From: Ixodes scapularis
Lineage: Eukaryota; Arthropoda; Arachnida; Ixodida; Ixodidae
NCBI RefSeq assembly: GCF_016920785.2
Contig: NW_024609881.1
Coordinates: 44,734,710 to 44,798,709, forward strand
DNA length: 64,000 bases
Direction: 5' to 3'
Under the pieces are notes generated by a model. That model ran no database searches. It was not told where the DNA came from and worked only from the letters and a program-made list of their open reading frames with translations. The position numbers and the translations under genes were made by a program. The stretch's first letter is position 1. Every line of letters begins with the position of its first letter. Below, in pieces: positions 11,490 through 23,276 of this stretch.

Positions 11490-11899
11490 GTTTATATTGC
11501 TGAAGTTATGCACGGGGAATCCGATTTTATATTGTCCTTCACAGATGAATAAATGGCACAGCTCGCGCGTGCTCGAGCGTCGGTTAAAACCGGAAATCAT
11601 ACGGTCTAGCTATGTCCAACTATAACTCCTATATTACAGTGGTAATAGAAAATGGCAACAGTTACGGGAACAACAAAACGACAATTCGCTCATACTGCCA
11701 GCAGAATGGAGCTTTAACGCGCAGCCTGCAGCTGAGGGAGCTTTTCGCAGAAAGAATCATGTGCGTTTATTCTAGACAGATTTGTCACATCATTCATGCA
11801 ATCTGGCACTCGTTTCAATTGAGACATTGCGGCTTCACGGAAAAAAAAAAATCTAAATAGCCACACCGGGCCGGGTCGGGCGTACTGCTCCTCTCTCAC
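11490..11899. other. unassigned AT-rich stretch
   Basis: I see no gene or repeat boundary here apart from a short A run near 11840-11851. Confidence 0.3.
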
Positions 11900-12091
11900 T
11901 ATATTTCGTTTTACCTTAGCATGGACTAACCGCGAACGCTGTGCTAGCGCGAGCGGCTAGCCTTTACTGCCTTGACTGGAGCACTCGCTGCAGGAGCGCT
12001 CATGCAGCCGCCGAGGCTTTCTTCGAAGCAACTATCTCGCGCTTTTAGCACGCGCGGCTAACAAGTACATACTAACGTGAAACGAAGTATA
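11900..12091. mobile_element. MITE of the TACTCCGTTTCAC family, copy 2
   Basis: The left end TATATTTCGTTTTACCTTAG pairs with the right end CGTGAAACGAAGTATA. The interior has the same GCGCGAG-type block as copy 1. This is the most diverged of the three copies. Confidence 0.6.
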
Positions 12092-12552
12092 GAGTTCCTC
12101 GATATGCTCCCCCGAAAGGAACTCTCTCTTTCACCGATAACGAGCGCCACGGCTGGCGCTGCGGGGTAAAGTAGAACTATCGCTCTCACCGGCGGAGTGA
12201 GGCATACAGCAGGCCGCTCCCAAGGGGAGTCCTAATCGAGTGGCCGTGCCCAGCCTGACATTCTCGCATACGTGCGTTTGCTGGGCCACGCTACTTGAGC
12301 TAGCTGAGCACAGCTGGCAGCGGCGCGAGCAAGGCCACGAGGGGAACGTGATGGTGCTCGAGCCATCCCACTGTGAACCAATGTTTCGGCCACCCACGGC
12401 AGCCATCTTGTTCAAGATGGCTGCCGTGGGACCGCAGCCTTAAAGGAGCAACGAATGCGCACAAAAACAATCCCTGATTCAGGGACTGTTTGGTGAAACC
12501 AACCATTGGGCTCAGTTATTATTAAAAAACACATAGGAACTATGTAGAAGCT
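12092..12552. other. unassigned; contains a perfect 18-bp hairpin
   Basis: No gene is seen. The stretch lies between a MITE and the 3' end of the minus-strand exon at 12553. Confidence 0.35.
12393..12430. repeat. perfect 18-bp inverted repeat with 2-nt loop
   Basis: The sequence 12393-12410 is the exact complement of 12413-12430, with TT between them. The stem contains CAAGATGGCTGCCG, which resembles a YY1-type motif. It may be a hairpin or a small palindromic insertion. Confidence 0.8.
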
Positions 12553-12795
12553 TTATTTTTTTTCCGCTTCAAAGGCCTCAGCATATTGTTTGAGAAGGGC
12601 CATCCTCTCCTTATGCCGCCTCTCCTTATTCTTTTTGGCCTTCCGAAGAAAGGCAAGGAACTCTGTCTGGAGCTCCTGCCCCGTGTTTCTCGGGACCTTT
12701 TTGGGGCCTTGCTGGCGCTCTAACACCAGTGATGGCACTCGGCCAGCGTCTGTGCGATCATGGCCCTTGTGCCAGCCTCTTGGTCTGCAGGGTTC
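12553..12795 (-). CDS. terminal exon of a Myb/SANT-associated (Harbinger accessory-like) protein
   Basis: This is an 80-codon open exon on the minus strand. It opens after a good acceptor (pyrimidine-rich tract ending TTTTCGCAG at 12796) and ends with TAA. An AATAAA overlaps the stop, as in compact genes. The residues are highly charged, with a coiled-coil-like C-terminus containing KNKERRHKERMALLKQYAEA. Such ERRHxERMA tails close many Myb/SANT-like (MSANTD, Harbinger ORF2) proteins in arthropods. A decayed Myb/SANT domain lies upstream on the same strand at 16868-17165, so the two may be exons of one old gene now split by a LINE and a TTAA element. The exon itself is intact; the whole gene cannot be reconstructed here. 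Confidence 0.55.
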   Translation of the reverse strand, partial: EPCRPRGWHKGHDRTDAGRVPSLVLERQQGPKKVPRNTGQELQTEFLAFLRKAKKNKERRHKERMALLKQYAEAFEAEKK

Positions 12796-12869
12796 CTGCG
12801 AAAACAAATCATTAATACAAGCTCGAGCCCTATCAATGTTATTGAAGTGCAAAATATTTCTGTGTGTAG

Positions 12870-13029
12870 CAGGCACGAAGCCAGGGTGGGAGGGGGGGGG
12901 GGGGGGCATGGGGCCCCCGAAATCTTCCATCTTGCTGGGGCCTCCTCTGCCCCCTCCCCCTCATACAACATTTTGTCGTGGGCGCCCCCCCCCCCCCCCC
13001 CCCGAAACAAAACCCTGGCTACGTGCCTG
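12870..13029. mobile_element. 160-bp hairpin MITE carrying poly-G and poly-C arms
   Basis: The ends CAGGCACGAAGCCAGGG and CCCTGGCTACGTGCCTG are inverted copies. Each is followed inward by a homopolymer: G at 12892-12906 and C at 12985-13003. The overall form is a foldback. It lies in the intron just upstream of the exon at 12553-12795. Confidence 0.65.
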
Positions 13030-15406
13030 GTGTGCAGTACATGAGTCAAAGAATGGTAACCAGCAGTGTTGTTTGAATATACACCAGTGACGCCCAAAGG
13101 CATGAACAGAGGCAGGCGAGGAGTTTCTTGCATGACTGCTTTGCTTTCACCTTGCCTAGTATTGTATGCAACTGTCAGAAGTTACTAGTTATAAAAAAAC
13201 ATTTTGATTTATCTGTAGCTCTTGCACCATTCCACACTTAGCCCGTGCTACCTTGTTTAAAGTGTGCAGGTAGTCTATTATAAAACATAATCAAAGCACT
13301 GCGCTCAACTGTTTTTGCACCATTTCACACTTGCTCTTTTGTGCACAGAACACATGTGAACCAATGTAGGCAAATCGTACAAGCCAACTGTTAGTACATA
13401 TTTGCACTTAAATCCACAGGTAACACACTCCGGACCACAGAAAATATATGCATGCTTTTTATAACAGAAATGAAACTACGAAGAGACACAAAGGGCCGTA
13501 ACGTAGGATAAACATGATGCACTTTATGAGAAGAGGTTAAGGCATATTTCTTGAATAAATATACACGCTGACCTCTAAAAGGGTTGCTTTTAAATTCACA
13601 TATTGGCACTGTGAGATAGTGTGAGCTTAATCATTTTATGAACAATAAATTGATTCACTCTGGCTCCTATTTCCTAAAAGGTTTGCCCACACGCAGACCC
13701 CTACTTTCCTCTTTTGGCTCCTTCACATTTCATGGTGTGCTGCTGTGCAGTGCACTATTGCAATGTGGTATAGTGTATTTATAGGCCACCAAATCTGAAT
13801 GGAGACCCAAGAATTCTCAAGTGTATGTTAATTCATGAACGCTCTGGTCCCTTGTACCCAGAACTGTAAAAGTCAAGCTAACTTTATTAATGAGGTCATT
13901 ATGGCTACCAGCTGTGATGAATACGCTGGCATCTTCACATCATACAATATAATTTGCCAAGCAAATGATGTTTGAAATACTCATGTGGACCAAAAACGGC
14001 AAAAGTTTACTTTCCTATGAGACCCACACCGGACAAGTCTTGTTTAATGACACGAGTTTTGGTTGCTATGAATATATTATTATGACACCTCAGATATGAT
14101 TTAGGAGGTTCCAGAGACCAGAACTAGCTTATAACTGATACACAAGTTTACCGACTAGAAGCATAAATGATATGATTGATGAAGTAAAATGCTCTTGCGA
14201 AATCAATGAATGCACTTCACATCAATTCGCCTTTTTCGGAGTAAAGATTCACTACAGAAATATCATTTGATGTGTGTTTCCTAAATCACTCTCTGACAAA
14301 CATAGAATGTTATGAGAATGTGAGGATCATGAGGCTATATGCGTTGGGTCATAAGCAATGCACTTTCAACGTTCTATGTGTGAACACGTCCTTGTCTAGA
14401 AAAAGAGGTGCAAGTGAAACCTGAACATTCTGAAGCGTTTACTAATCCACTGCCTCAAGTTTCTTCCCATGAGGTGCCGCGCAAATAAATCAGCCCGTGT
14501 TTTTTGCTATGCGTAGATGTATATAATAAAATTCCAATACCAATACCACTATAAGAATATAATTTTTCTTCCCTAACTGTTTCCAGACTTATTTTAGAAG
14601 GTTTGTCCTTGCCAACAATAAAGTAACCCAGTAGGTATTTCAGTTTTTGAAAACACACTTTTTTCAGCTAGGTAGTCACAATCTTTGAAGTGTTCAAATA
14701 TTTATTATACTGAAATACTACAGTAGTTGTGACTGGAAGTACCTTCAAGTTCAACCCTATCAATGTTTCATAAATTTATTGGTATTCCATTTAACCAACA
14801 TTTCAAACTTATCAGTGTTTCACAATAATATATCATGGCAAGGATTTGAGTTTTTGACAAAAGGATGCTGGAAACTTAATTAGGAAGTACCAACATGCCT
14901 CTTTATCCAATCCAAATGTTTCTGAAAAGCATCGAGAAACTATTTTCTCTTGTCTGAAGAAGTATTACCATCACCCAATCTAGGCTCCCTTTACCCCACG
15001 GTATGTCCCTCTTGTTCTGGGACAGATGTTTATGTGAATTAAAGATAAGTGTACAGTCACTCACTGGTCATGGCTCTGCACCCGTCCAGGGCCAAGCAGG
15101 AACTTAGGGTTCAAGCTGTGCTCCTTTCTGAGCACTTCTTCAAGGTCACTTGAAATAAACATGCACAAGAGTTTTTTACCTGCTTCTGCAAAAGACAATC
15201 GATTCCATTCCTCGATCCAGCAGACCATGAAACACGGTGACCTTCCATTTAAAAAACTGAGAAATAAAATTTTGCTCTAAGAAATGGTGTGTCGTCTTTA
15301 CTATAAGAGCTGCTCGTAAAACCAAGTATGTGCGGCACGTTACATGAAAATTTACATGAATCCGTCTGTAGACTATTTATACCAGGCACACTGACCACTG
15401 CAGAAA
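13030..15406. other. 2.4 kb AT-rich, no recognised feature
   Basis: The frames are short and none shows a conserved motif on either strand. It could be intron of the minus-strand Myb/SANT-type gene, or old decayed repeat. Confidence 0.35.
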
Positions 15407-15639
15407 ACAGAGCTGGGCGCATTACTATTTCCAATCCACATAAACGACCTCCCATATATTTCTAACACCACTATTCGCTTTTATATGGATGACCATGCGA
15501 TTAATAGGAAAAGTTTTAATGTATCTGGCTACACTTTTACACAGTGACTTGATGCGTGATTGGTCATGGTGTCGAGAATGGCAGATGAAGATCAACAATA
15601 GCAAACTAAATTTTTCAGCTTACTACAGAGGTACCCAGT
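15407..15639 (+). pseudogene. LINE reverse transcriptase fragment
   Basis: This is a piece of a non-LTR retrotransposon RT of the CR1/jockey kind. GALLFPIHINDLP matches the block before the catalytic motif, and FYMDDHAI sits where (F/Y)ADD is expected, with Met replacing Ala. After a stop and frame change, LHSDLMRDWSWCREWQMKIN matches the downstream DL...W...WQMxIN block. It breaks off where the TTAA element is inserted. Confidence 0.75.
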
Positions 15640-16274
15640 TTAAAGGAGCGATGCAACAATTTTTGTACTTTGCGCAAATACCGCTTAAAACGGATCCCTA
15701 ACGTTAATGACCTATGAAACACGCGTTCGTTTTTCACCCCGCGCAATAGAAGTCCCGGAAAAAAATTAAAGAAAAACGAGCAGCGTTCACCCCCTCAACT
15801 CGCAGCCAGAACAAGCGGCCACGTGATCTGGAGCTGACTATATGCCGTCAGTGTTGATCATAGCCACGCGCTGGGGTTGGCAAAGCGCAGGACACGCGCT
15901 GAGTTCCAGACATTGTTATGGCTCGGCTGTTGTCGTCGTTGCAGCGATTGGACACGGGTCACTACCCGAATGCTTCTCGAGCTAGCAATTGTCACAAGCC
16001 CAAGTCGAGTGCCCACGCAATGCTCGGGTCCAATCTATGAACCGCATTCAAATATCGTCACTTGGGTGTACTGCGATCCCCGAGTTACGTCATCAAATTT
16101 TGCAAAGGAGAGATTGAATGAAAATGATCGCTTCTGTCCTTGAAATTACACCGCAACAAAGGAGTTTCTTGGCCAATGGCGTTGCGTGTGAGTATCCTTG
16201 AGTCCCAGGTGTGCCAGTAAGCTCGTGTAGAGAGAAAAACATTCCAATTGAATATCGTTGCACAGCTCCTTTAA
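15640..16274. mobile_element. TTAA-flanked non-autonomous element A (627 bp)
   Basis: TTAA lies at 15640-15643 and 16271-16274. The element ends are AGGAGCGATGCAACAATTTT and the inverse of AGGAGCTGTGCAACGAT. TTAA duplications are made by piggyBac- and Kolobok-type transposases. The element interrupts a LINE fragment (15407-15639 and 16275-16620). It contains no transposase. Confidence 0.75.
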
Positions 16275-16620
16275 TCATTCACTGTTTAGCATATCAATTA
16301 AGCCGATGCAACATACAAATATCTTAACAAAAATTAGTTACATCTTATCATGGGAATCTCAGATATATATACCTTTGCGAAAAGTAGCCAGAAGATCTTT
16401 ATCATCTTGATAAGGTCACATAATAGCTAAACACATAGCGTATAAAACTTTTATTAGTCCTCAGCTAAAATATGCATAACTGATCTGGAATTATATCTGC
16501 GCATTCCATACAAAACCAGACTGAACGCTGCATCCTTCCTAATTAGGATGCCATAGTACTGCATGAAGAGTTGAAATAAACCTTCGTTTTAGAAATAGAG
16601 AAGAAAATTACCGCGTGTTA
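16275..16620 (+). pseudogene. LINE C-terminal fragment, continuation of 15407-15639
   Basis: The frame near 16440 reads YKTFISPQLKYA then LIWNYI. This matches the YKTFVRPxLEYASxIWNP block that follows the RT domain in CR1/jockey-like LINEs. Stops are frequent. Its position after element A, on the same strand as the upstream RT piece, suggests one LINE split by the insertion. Confidence 0.5.
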
Positions 16621-16680
16621 TTTGCCTGCAAATATAAAAAATTATTAGTTTTTCTAGAAAATGAAAAAAAAAAGCACACT

Positions 16681-16734
16681 GCCGACTAGTTGAGTTTTGG
16701 GGAGGACGGTCCTCCCAAAACTCAACTAGTCGGC
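16681..16734. repeat. near-perfect 26-bp hairpin
   Basis: GCCGACTAGTTGAGTTTTGG and onward is mirrored, with one G/gap difference, by the right half ending CTCAACTAGTCGGC. The loop is a single G. Confidence 0.8.
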
Positions 16735-16867
16735 CCAAGCACATCATTCTGAAATAACAAAAGTAGATACTTTAGATCTGCTGTATCACCACTGTACATA
16801 TTGCTATTTATTATCAGGTTCACATGCGTTAAAAAAATGCAGTGCTCATTTAAAACTGCCTTACTTT

Positions 16868-17165
16868 GTTAGCGAGTTCGTTTCACGGTACTCGTTTTGC
16901 TTTTTCGTTCGCTTGTATGCCCGCTCCAACGTTTTCCATTTGTTTCAAACTTGCAGGTGGGTGACGGGCTTGCTTTCGAATGCCTCATTGAGGCGTCCGG
17001 CTAACTTGCGCCATGACTGCTTTTTATTTTTTGCTCCACAGTCGTTCGAATTTTTGCACAACTCTTTATCTGATACTTTGACTGTTGTCCTCCCAGACGT
17101 TTTCTCGGCTTTCGTCGTCTTCTTCGGTCACGTCCGTGAAGAGTTCTGACGGCGCCACTCAGACC
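16868..17165 (-). pseudogene. Myb/SANT-like DNA-binding domain, broken
   Basis: Translated on the minus strand, the stretch reads FTDVTEEDDESRENVWEDN, then KFERLW, QSWRKLAGRLNEAFE, VTHLQ and NKWKTLERAYKRTKKQ. This is the usual course of a Myb/SANT-like (trihelix/MSANTD) domain: an acidic lead, WEDN..(T/S)..LL, W..IA..LN, VT..Q and NKWK.L.RAYK. In-frame stops interrupt it at three places, so it is no longer translated as one unit. Such proteins are partners of PIF/Harbinger transposases and also exist as domesticated genes. The intact charged exon at 12553-12795 downstream on the same strand could be its old 3' end. Confidence 0.6.
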
Positions 17166-17350
17166 TGGACCCCGTCTGGAAAACGCACGAGACAGTTTCT
17201 TGTTGCTCGAGTTGGTAACAGCACCTGTCACTTAGCTTTCATGGCAAAAAGCGGCAAGCCGCCGTCAAGTGGAGGCTCGCCATCCTCCCCATAATCGCGA
17301 GACAGAACGGTTTCTTGGTGGCCGATGATAGCGCGAATCGTTTGGGAGTC

Positions 17351-17372
17351 CATGGATGGATGGATGGATGAA
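17351..17372 (-). repeat. GGAT tetranucleotide tail of the LINE
   Basis: A (TGGA)n tract of about five units lies where the 3' tail of the minus-strand LINE is expected. A similar (ATCC)n tract ends the LINE fragment at 44880-45325. Confidence 0.75.
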
Positions 17373-17532
17373 TACGGCTGAGCCCTTTGGATCGGGCGGT
17401 AGCCTACGCCACCTAGCCATTTTGTTTTACCGTTTAAGCTTAGAATATTTAAATGTGAAATCTATATTCACTCCGCAGTGCAAGGAAAGTGAGGCTATGA
17501 AACCCCCTTGCCATTAGTGAATAAGAAAATAC

Positions 17533-20500
17533 CTAGTTTTCTCTCGATTTCTGCCACCATTCACTTAATCTTTGCTTGGTAATCTCTACAGTCTTGAAAT
17601 ACACTCTCCCTTCGCTGTCTCTAAAACCCAATGACTTTATTAAATCTATGTTGTCTTCGGTAGGCATAGGGTGAAGCCCTTTACAGTAGAGTATCAAGTG
17701 TTCAGCCGTCTCGTCCTCCTCTCCACGAGCAGTGCACACTGTATCCATTTCCTGGTACTTCACTCTGTATGTTCTGGTTCGCAGAACACCCGTCCTCGCC
17801 TCAAACAACAATGAGCTTCCCCTAGAATTGTCATAAATGCTTTCTTTGGCAATAACTGTTTTGTTTAATCTATAGCTTTCCAGAGCTGTCTTTGTCTGCA
17901 TTCCCTCTAGCCACCGATCTCTTTCTGTGGCCTTAACTTTCTTCTTAACTGAGACTTGCTCTTCCGTATCTTCGCTATAGCCCAAAAACTTTCCTCTTAA
18001 TTTCCTAGTGCGCTGTCTCCACTTTGTGTCTACACTCCTCATGTATAAATAGCTGAAAACCTTTCGTGCCCATTGCTCCCCGTCCATTTGCCTCAACCTA
18101 TCCTCAAATTCTATCTTGCTCACCGCTTCCCTGCTCTCAAATGACGCCCATCCCATGTCTCCTTGTACTCCCTGATTTGGCGTTTTGCAATCTGCCCCCA
18201 AAGCCAGTCTACCTTTTCCGCGCTGTTTTATTTCTAGTCTCGCATGCACTTCGGATTTCATGCATAGCACTGCGTTTCCAAAAGTCAAGCCAGGCACCAT
18301 GACGTCTTTCCAAATCTCTCTCACCACCTCATACCTGTTGTAATTCCAAAGTGCTCTATTTTTCAATACAGCTGCGTTTCTGTTGCCCTTACCTATTATA
18401 TACTTTTCATGCACTCTGAGATATTCTGCACCATCACATATCCATACTCCTAGATACTTGTATTTACTAGCTCTCTCAACTGTAATATTCTGTATCTTCA
18501 GCCTCTCAACTTCATCCTCGTTAAAAATCATGACTGCTGATTTTTCGCTACTGAATTCTAAACCTAGTTCCTCTCCTTCCCTACCACAGATGCTCATTAA
18601 TTCCTGCAACTCTGTCCTGTTGTTAGCCATTAGTACGATATCATCCGCATACATCAATCCCGGTAAGGATTGCTGAATTTTTGGCCTAGCTTACTGTAAG
18701 AAAGGTCGAATCCAAGCCCACTCTTCTCTAGTCTATCCTCCAGTCCTCTCAGATATAACATAAACAGCAAAGGCGATAACGGGCACCCCTGCCTAAGGCC
18801 TCGTCTTATCTCTATTTTCCCTGTCACCTTTCCTTCCCTTGTTATAATCACCTTGTTATCTTTGTAAATGTTCCTTAATAGTGCTGTTAGTCCTTCATCT
18901 AGGTTTAAGCTCTCCATTATGTCCCACAGGTTCCTTTGGTTCACATTGTCATAGGCACCCTTGATATCCAGAAATGCCAGCCAGAGCTCTGTTTTCTTTT
19001 TGTGCTATTTCTATACACTGTGTTAAAGAAAATAAATTGTCCTCCAGCCTTCTTTGTTTCCGAAACCCGTTCTGTAACTCGCCCAGTATGCACTCGCAAT
19101 CTGCCCATTCCTCCAGTCTGTTCTTTATAATCTGCATTACCAACCTGTAAATAACCGGTGTCACGGTTATGGGACGATAATTCCTAATATCAGACTTATC
19201 TCCCTTTCCCTTATATATCATACTCATCCTACTAAGCCTCCATTCATCTGGAATATTTCCTTTTGTTATCATGGTACTCACCACCTCCCTTAGTTTTGCC
19301 TTAGATTTAGGACCCAAATTCTTCACCAGCTTGATAGGGACACCATCTGTACCTGTCGACGTGCCACTAGGGACCCTTCGTTCCGCCTTTTCCCATTCTC
19401 TTTGTCCAAAATCCGCGATGTCACAAACTGGACTGCTACTTCCTTCGGTTCTCCTACCTTCTACATGTACCCGTTCACGAAATTTCTCCTCCATCACTGC
19501 TCCTATATATTGTGTCGCATCATCTCCCTCTAATTGATCTCTTTGATGCGAGAGTATGAACCTCTGTCTAGCTAGCATCGTTTCACCGAGTGAGTTCAAG
19601 TGCTTCCAAAACTTCTTGGCAGCGTTTCTATCTTTCTTACTTACATTACTCATCCATTCCTCACCCTTTCTCTGAATTTTCGCATTGATCAAACTGGATG
19701 CCTCTCGGCGACATGTTATAAAATTGTCCCATTTTCTTTTTACTTCCGTTTCGGACTCTCCGCTACGCTTGGAATACCTGTGTTCTCTAGAGGCTTCCTG
19801 ACATTTTTGTATCGCTTGCTTCACTTCTTTGTCCCACCAGCTTTTTGGTCTATATCCTTGCTTCCCCTTTCGTTTACTCTGAACTTTGTCTAGTTCTTGA
19901 GCAAAAAGCCTAGTTAAGCTATCATAGGTCCAATCTGTATACCGTTGCCCTGAAACTGCTGCCTCTATTATTTCAACAACTATTTCCAACTCTTTGTCGC
20001 TGCAGAAAGTTGGCTTTGAATTATGTTGTCTAGTTTCAGCATTTACTTCTCTGGAAAAATTCAGCTTAATACGTTTGGGATCACTACCAAGACTTTTGGA
20101 ACCTTCTTCATCTATTTTTGTGACTTGTAACTTACCATATATTTTGTGTGACATGAGTATGTAATCTATAGTTGAATGTAGATTGCCAGTTTCCCAAGTT
20201 ATGTGCCCGTCACACTTCTGACTGGTATTACATAAAACTAAGTCATGTTTTTCCACCAGTTCTAGTAATAAGCTTCCAGTTGAGTCCGTATACCCATCCA
20301 AACCCTCAATATGGGCATTCATATCTCCCATAATAATTATTTCGGAGCCTTCCCCTAGTTCACTAATATCTCTTGATATGCAATCAATCATTTTTCTGTT
20401 TTCCTCTTTAGCACCTGTTCCTGTCCATAAGTAAGCAACTCCAAGGACTGTTGATTCCCCAGCGACTTTTCCTTTCAGCCACAAATGTTCGGCGCACTCC

Positions 20501-21215
20501 TTTCTGATCCTTTGAAAGTTCATATTCTTCTTAATAAATGCTCCAATTCCACCACCCTTCCTCGTTCCCTCCATTCTGTTGCATTCTTCCCATACATAGT
20601 CAGGGTTGCAAGGTGGCTGCTCCATGTCTCTGAGATGTGTTTCCACAAACCCGTACACCATTAAATCCTCCTTTCTTAGTTGCTCCTTTACCTCTTCCCA
20701 TTTTAACCTATTTCTACCACCCTGCATGTTAATATATCCAATGTCTGATTGTGCTGTTTGTTTATACCTTTTCTTACGCTTTCTCCTCTTTTTAACCCTG
20801 GGTGCCTCTCCTGACTTTGTTGGGTTTTCAGTTACTTCAGTGCTCCCAGGGCCCTCGGTCCCCCCAAAAAAAGCAGTCACCGTGTGGCCCATCCTATCCC
20901 CCACCCTGTAATTCGTGGCCTCACTGTAGTGAATGCCATCTGCAAAAGGGCGGGAGCCAGCCTCGTACACTTCTCTGTTTACTTCCATTACGTCGTACCG
21001 AAGCTGTCGACTCATACCCTTAATTACTCCGTTGGCTTCGACAACCCTCCTCTCCGTTAACCCGGACTGCCCCCGAACTTCTGGAATGGTGCACAAAACC
21101 ACGTGCACATTCTCAGACACGTCCCTCAGCTTACGCATTCCCACGTTTAGTTGCTTTCCAAGGTTCTGGCTCCTACCCTTGAGCACATCATTAAGCCCCG
21201 CATGAACTATTACTA
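17533..21215 (-). pseudogene. LINE polyprotein: SGNH end, endonuclease, reverse transcriptase, Cys/His tail
   Basis: Reading leftward, the SGNH-hydrolase blocks come first: HAGLND (the G-x-N-D block) and FADGIHYS (the D-x-x-H block). A basic linker (VKKRRKRKKRYK) leads into an APE-type endonuclease with INMQGG, FVETHL, GDMNAH and STIDYIL. The expected final SDH reads SDP, so a catalytic His is lost. The RT follows with YRPITVTPVIYRL and NGFRKQRRLEDN. A one-base loss near 18965 shifts frame before the block around 18945, followed by RRGLRQGCPLSPLLF. A second shift near 18670 precedes MMYADDIVLMA, the catalytic YADD. The tail has a Cys/His motif (DETAEHLILYC) and ends SEWWQKSREN. It targets and copies its own RNA at the insertion site; this copy is dead. 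Confidence 0.85.
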
Positions 21216-21228
21216 CCCAGACAACACC

Positions 21229-21352
21229 CGACATCCTCAGGACGTCCTCGAAAGGTACAAACGTCCTCACGGTTTTCAAGACGTCCTCAGGACATCCTGA
21301 GAACGTCAGTCATTGGATCATCCTAGAAACGTCCTTCCAAGGACTTATTGAG
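21229..21352. repeat. left subterminal array of GGACGTCC/GGACATCC words
   Basis: At least six copies of AGGACGTC or AGGACATC and their complements occur within about 120 bp. They are spaced irregularly at 15-30 bp. Confidence 0.8.
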
Positions 21353-21796
21353 GACGAAGGATAGAAACTTAGAGGTAATATATACATCCTCAATTTGATT
21401 GCGTTAAAAAAAATGAATGAAATGGCGGTAGTATACACAGTTCACGTACACTGCTTAACTAAATTTCACATACAAATTATTGCATGTAGTTGCGTAAGTT
21501 TAGGACATCTTTTAACTATAGTTTTGATCAAACAATTCTTCAATAAAACCAGGACGCACTACAATTATCATTAATTTTGCATTTACGCAGTATTTCGAAA
21601 TTCAGTTCCATTGGCAACATTCAATCTAAGTGGCGCAAGCTACCGCGCCTACTACAAGGTGTACCGTTATGGCAATTATCCACCCATCCCAGAGACTCAA
21701 GCAAGCTAAGCCAAGCCAGGACAGAAACGGAAATAGCCTCGAGGTTGATGATGGCTTGATAATGTGGATGCTTGGGCTAGTCGGTAATTCATTCTT

Positions 21797-22330
21797 GGAT
21801 GGAACAGCGCGGATAGAGCCACACTCATAGGCACACAACAAGGAAACAGACTCGCAGCGCTGATTAACAACTTAGTGATATATTTCTCTTCCTCATATCG
21901 TCATCTTCTCCTCCTTCGCCGTTAATGAGAACATTATAAATTTTTAAACGCCAGAAACCAAATAGCCAGTAAACATTAATACATAAATAATAAATAAATG
22001 ACAACTAAAAAGAAATAAAACCTAAAAAATTACAAAAAATATTTTTGAAGTTGAATTTTTTATTTGTAATTTATTTTCCAAAAAAAGATTTTAACTTCAT
22101 TTTTTTTAATTTCTCAATTTTATTTATTTTTAGCTGTCATTTATTTATTCATTATTTACTTATTAATGTTTATTGGCTATTTGGTTTCTTGTGTTTAAAA
22201 ATTTAAAATGTTCTCATTAACGGCGAAGGAGAAGATGATGACGATTCGAGGAAGAAGAAATATATCACTGAGTTGTTAGTCAGCGCTGCGAATCTGTATA
22301 TCCGCGCTGTTCCATTCAAATTTATGATAT
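21797..22330. repeat. 0.53-kb foldback inside the CCCAG element
   Basis: The arms at 21797-22070 and 22085-22330 are inverted copies. Shared words include GGAACAGCGCGGATA, GTTAATGAGAACATT and ACCAAATAGCCA. The left arm has an extra 30 bp near 21820. The centre near 22075 is AT-rich. Confidence 0.8.
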
Positions 22331-22589
22331 CAGCAATGCAAGGCAGTGACAACGGTTAGTGTGTTTTTAAATGTAGTACTTCTTTGAAATGGCGGAAAGC
22401 AATGAACGGCAATTTCGGCGGGAAAAATGCCGGCGCGTAAACAAATGCTTCGACCTTTTCAACTGTGCGCAAGTAGACTCGGTAGCAAGGGTATCTTCCT
22501 CGCACGAACATTAATTCTGATTTTTTTTTTCTAGACCATCTTAGCTTTCTGCTGTGAATCACAAATCAATGTTTTAGGAGCAGTGAAAT

Positions 22590-23193
22590 CAAATGTTGAG
22601 TGCGCAAACAGGAGACCACCATCAAAGTATGGCTGCGCCACACTGGAGAGAAACTGAAAAAGCTGCAGTCAAAAGCCGGACGTGTTCGAAATGATGGTAA
22701 GTTTCTCACATTACCTGTTTTTATTATTAATGCTTATGGATTTTTTTTTTCCAGATCCGCTGATTATTCGGACTAGTGCTGGCCAAGATGCGAAGCCAGA
22801 CTGCAAGTCTGGTGCAGGCATCGAAAAAAGTCCTGTGCAACATTTGCTCTCCAATAAAGTATTTCTTGAACAGTTGCCTTTGTTTGCAATAATGAATGGC
22901 GCGATCATGCACATAGTTACAGGCTAGGAACACAGCGCAAGGAAATACGCAGAGGAGAAAGCCGACAGGATGCTGGAGGGGAGAGGTTTTCTTCTCTCCT
23001 CTTCAGCATTCCGCCAGCTTTCTTCCTCCTTTCCCTTGCCCTATGTTCTTAGCCTCTCACTAGCAATCTAGAATTAGTGTGTGAATTTCACTTTAAAATA
23101 GTACACAACAATGTTTCTTTTTTTCTGCAGGCAGCTCTTGCAGGCATGTTCAGGTTCGAAATCCAGTTGGAGAAAACCTAGAAACAATAAAAA
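22590..23193 (+). CDS. small spliced ORF of unknown function inside the CCCAG element
   Basis: Splice signals are clear: donor ATGATG|GTAAGT at 22697 and, after a 58-bp intron, a T10-CCAG acceptor at 22754. The frame runs across the junction (TGEKLKKLQSKAGRVRND, then DPLIIRTSAGQDAKP). A further acceptor (TTTTTCTGCAG, 23130) opens an exon coding AALAGMFRFEIQLEKT with a TAG stop, then AATAAA at 23187-23192. The upstream start and the donor of the middle exon are not resolved, and a stop lies 5' in the first exon. The protein is not recognised. It may be a gene captured by the element or an accessory gene of it. Confidence 0.4.
22922..23062. repeat. imperfect hairpin, about 60-bp arms
   Basis: The sequence around AGGCTAGGAACACAGCGCAA is mirrored by a CTTGCCCTATGTTCTTAGCC-type right half. 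The stem carries GGAGAGAAG and CTTCTCTCC at the centre. Confidence 0.65.
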
Positions 23194-23276
23194 TGAAAGC
23201 ATCCTAACAGCTCAGTGAACAGCGGCACCTGCAGTGCATTGTCCTAAAAATGTACTAGAAAAATCCTTGGCTGCCC

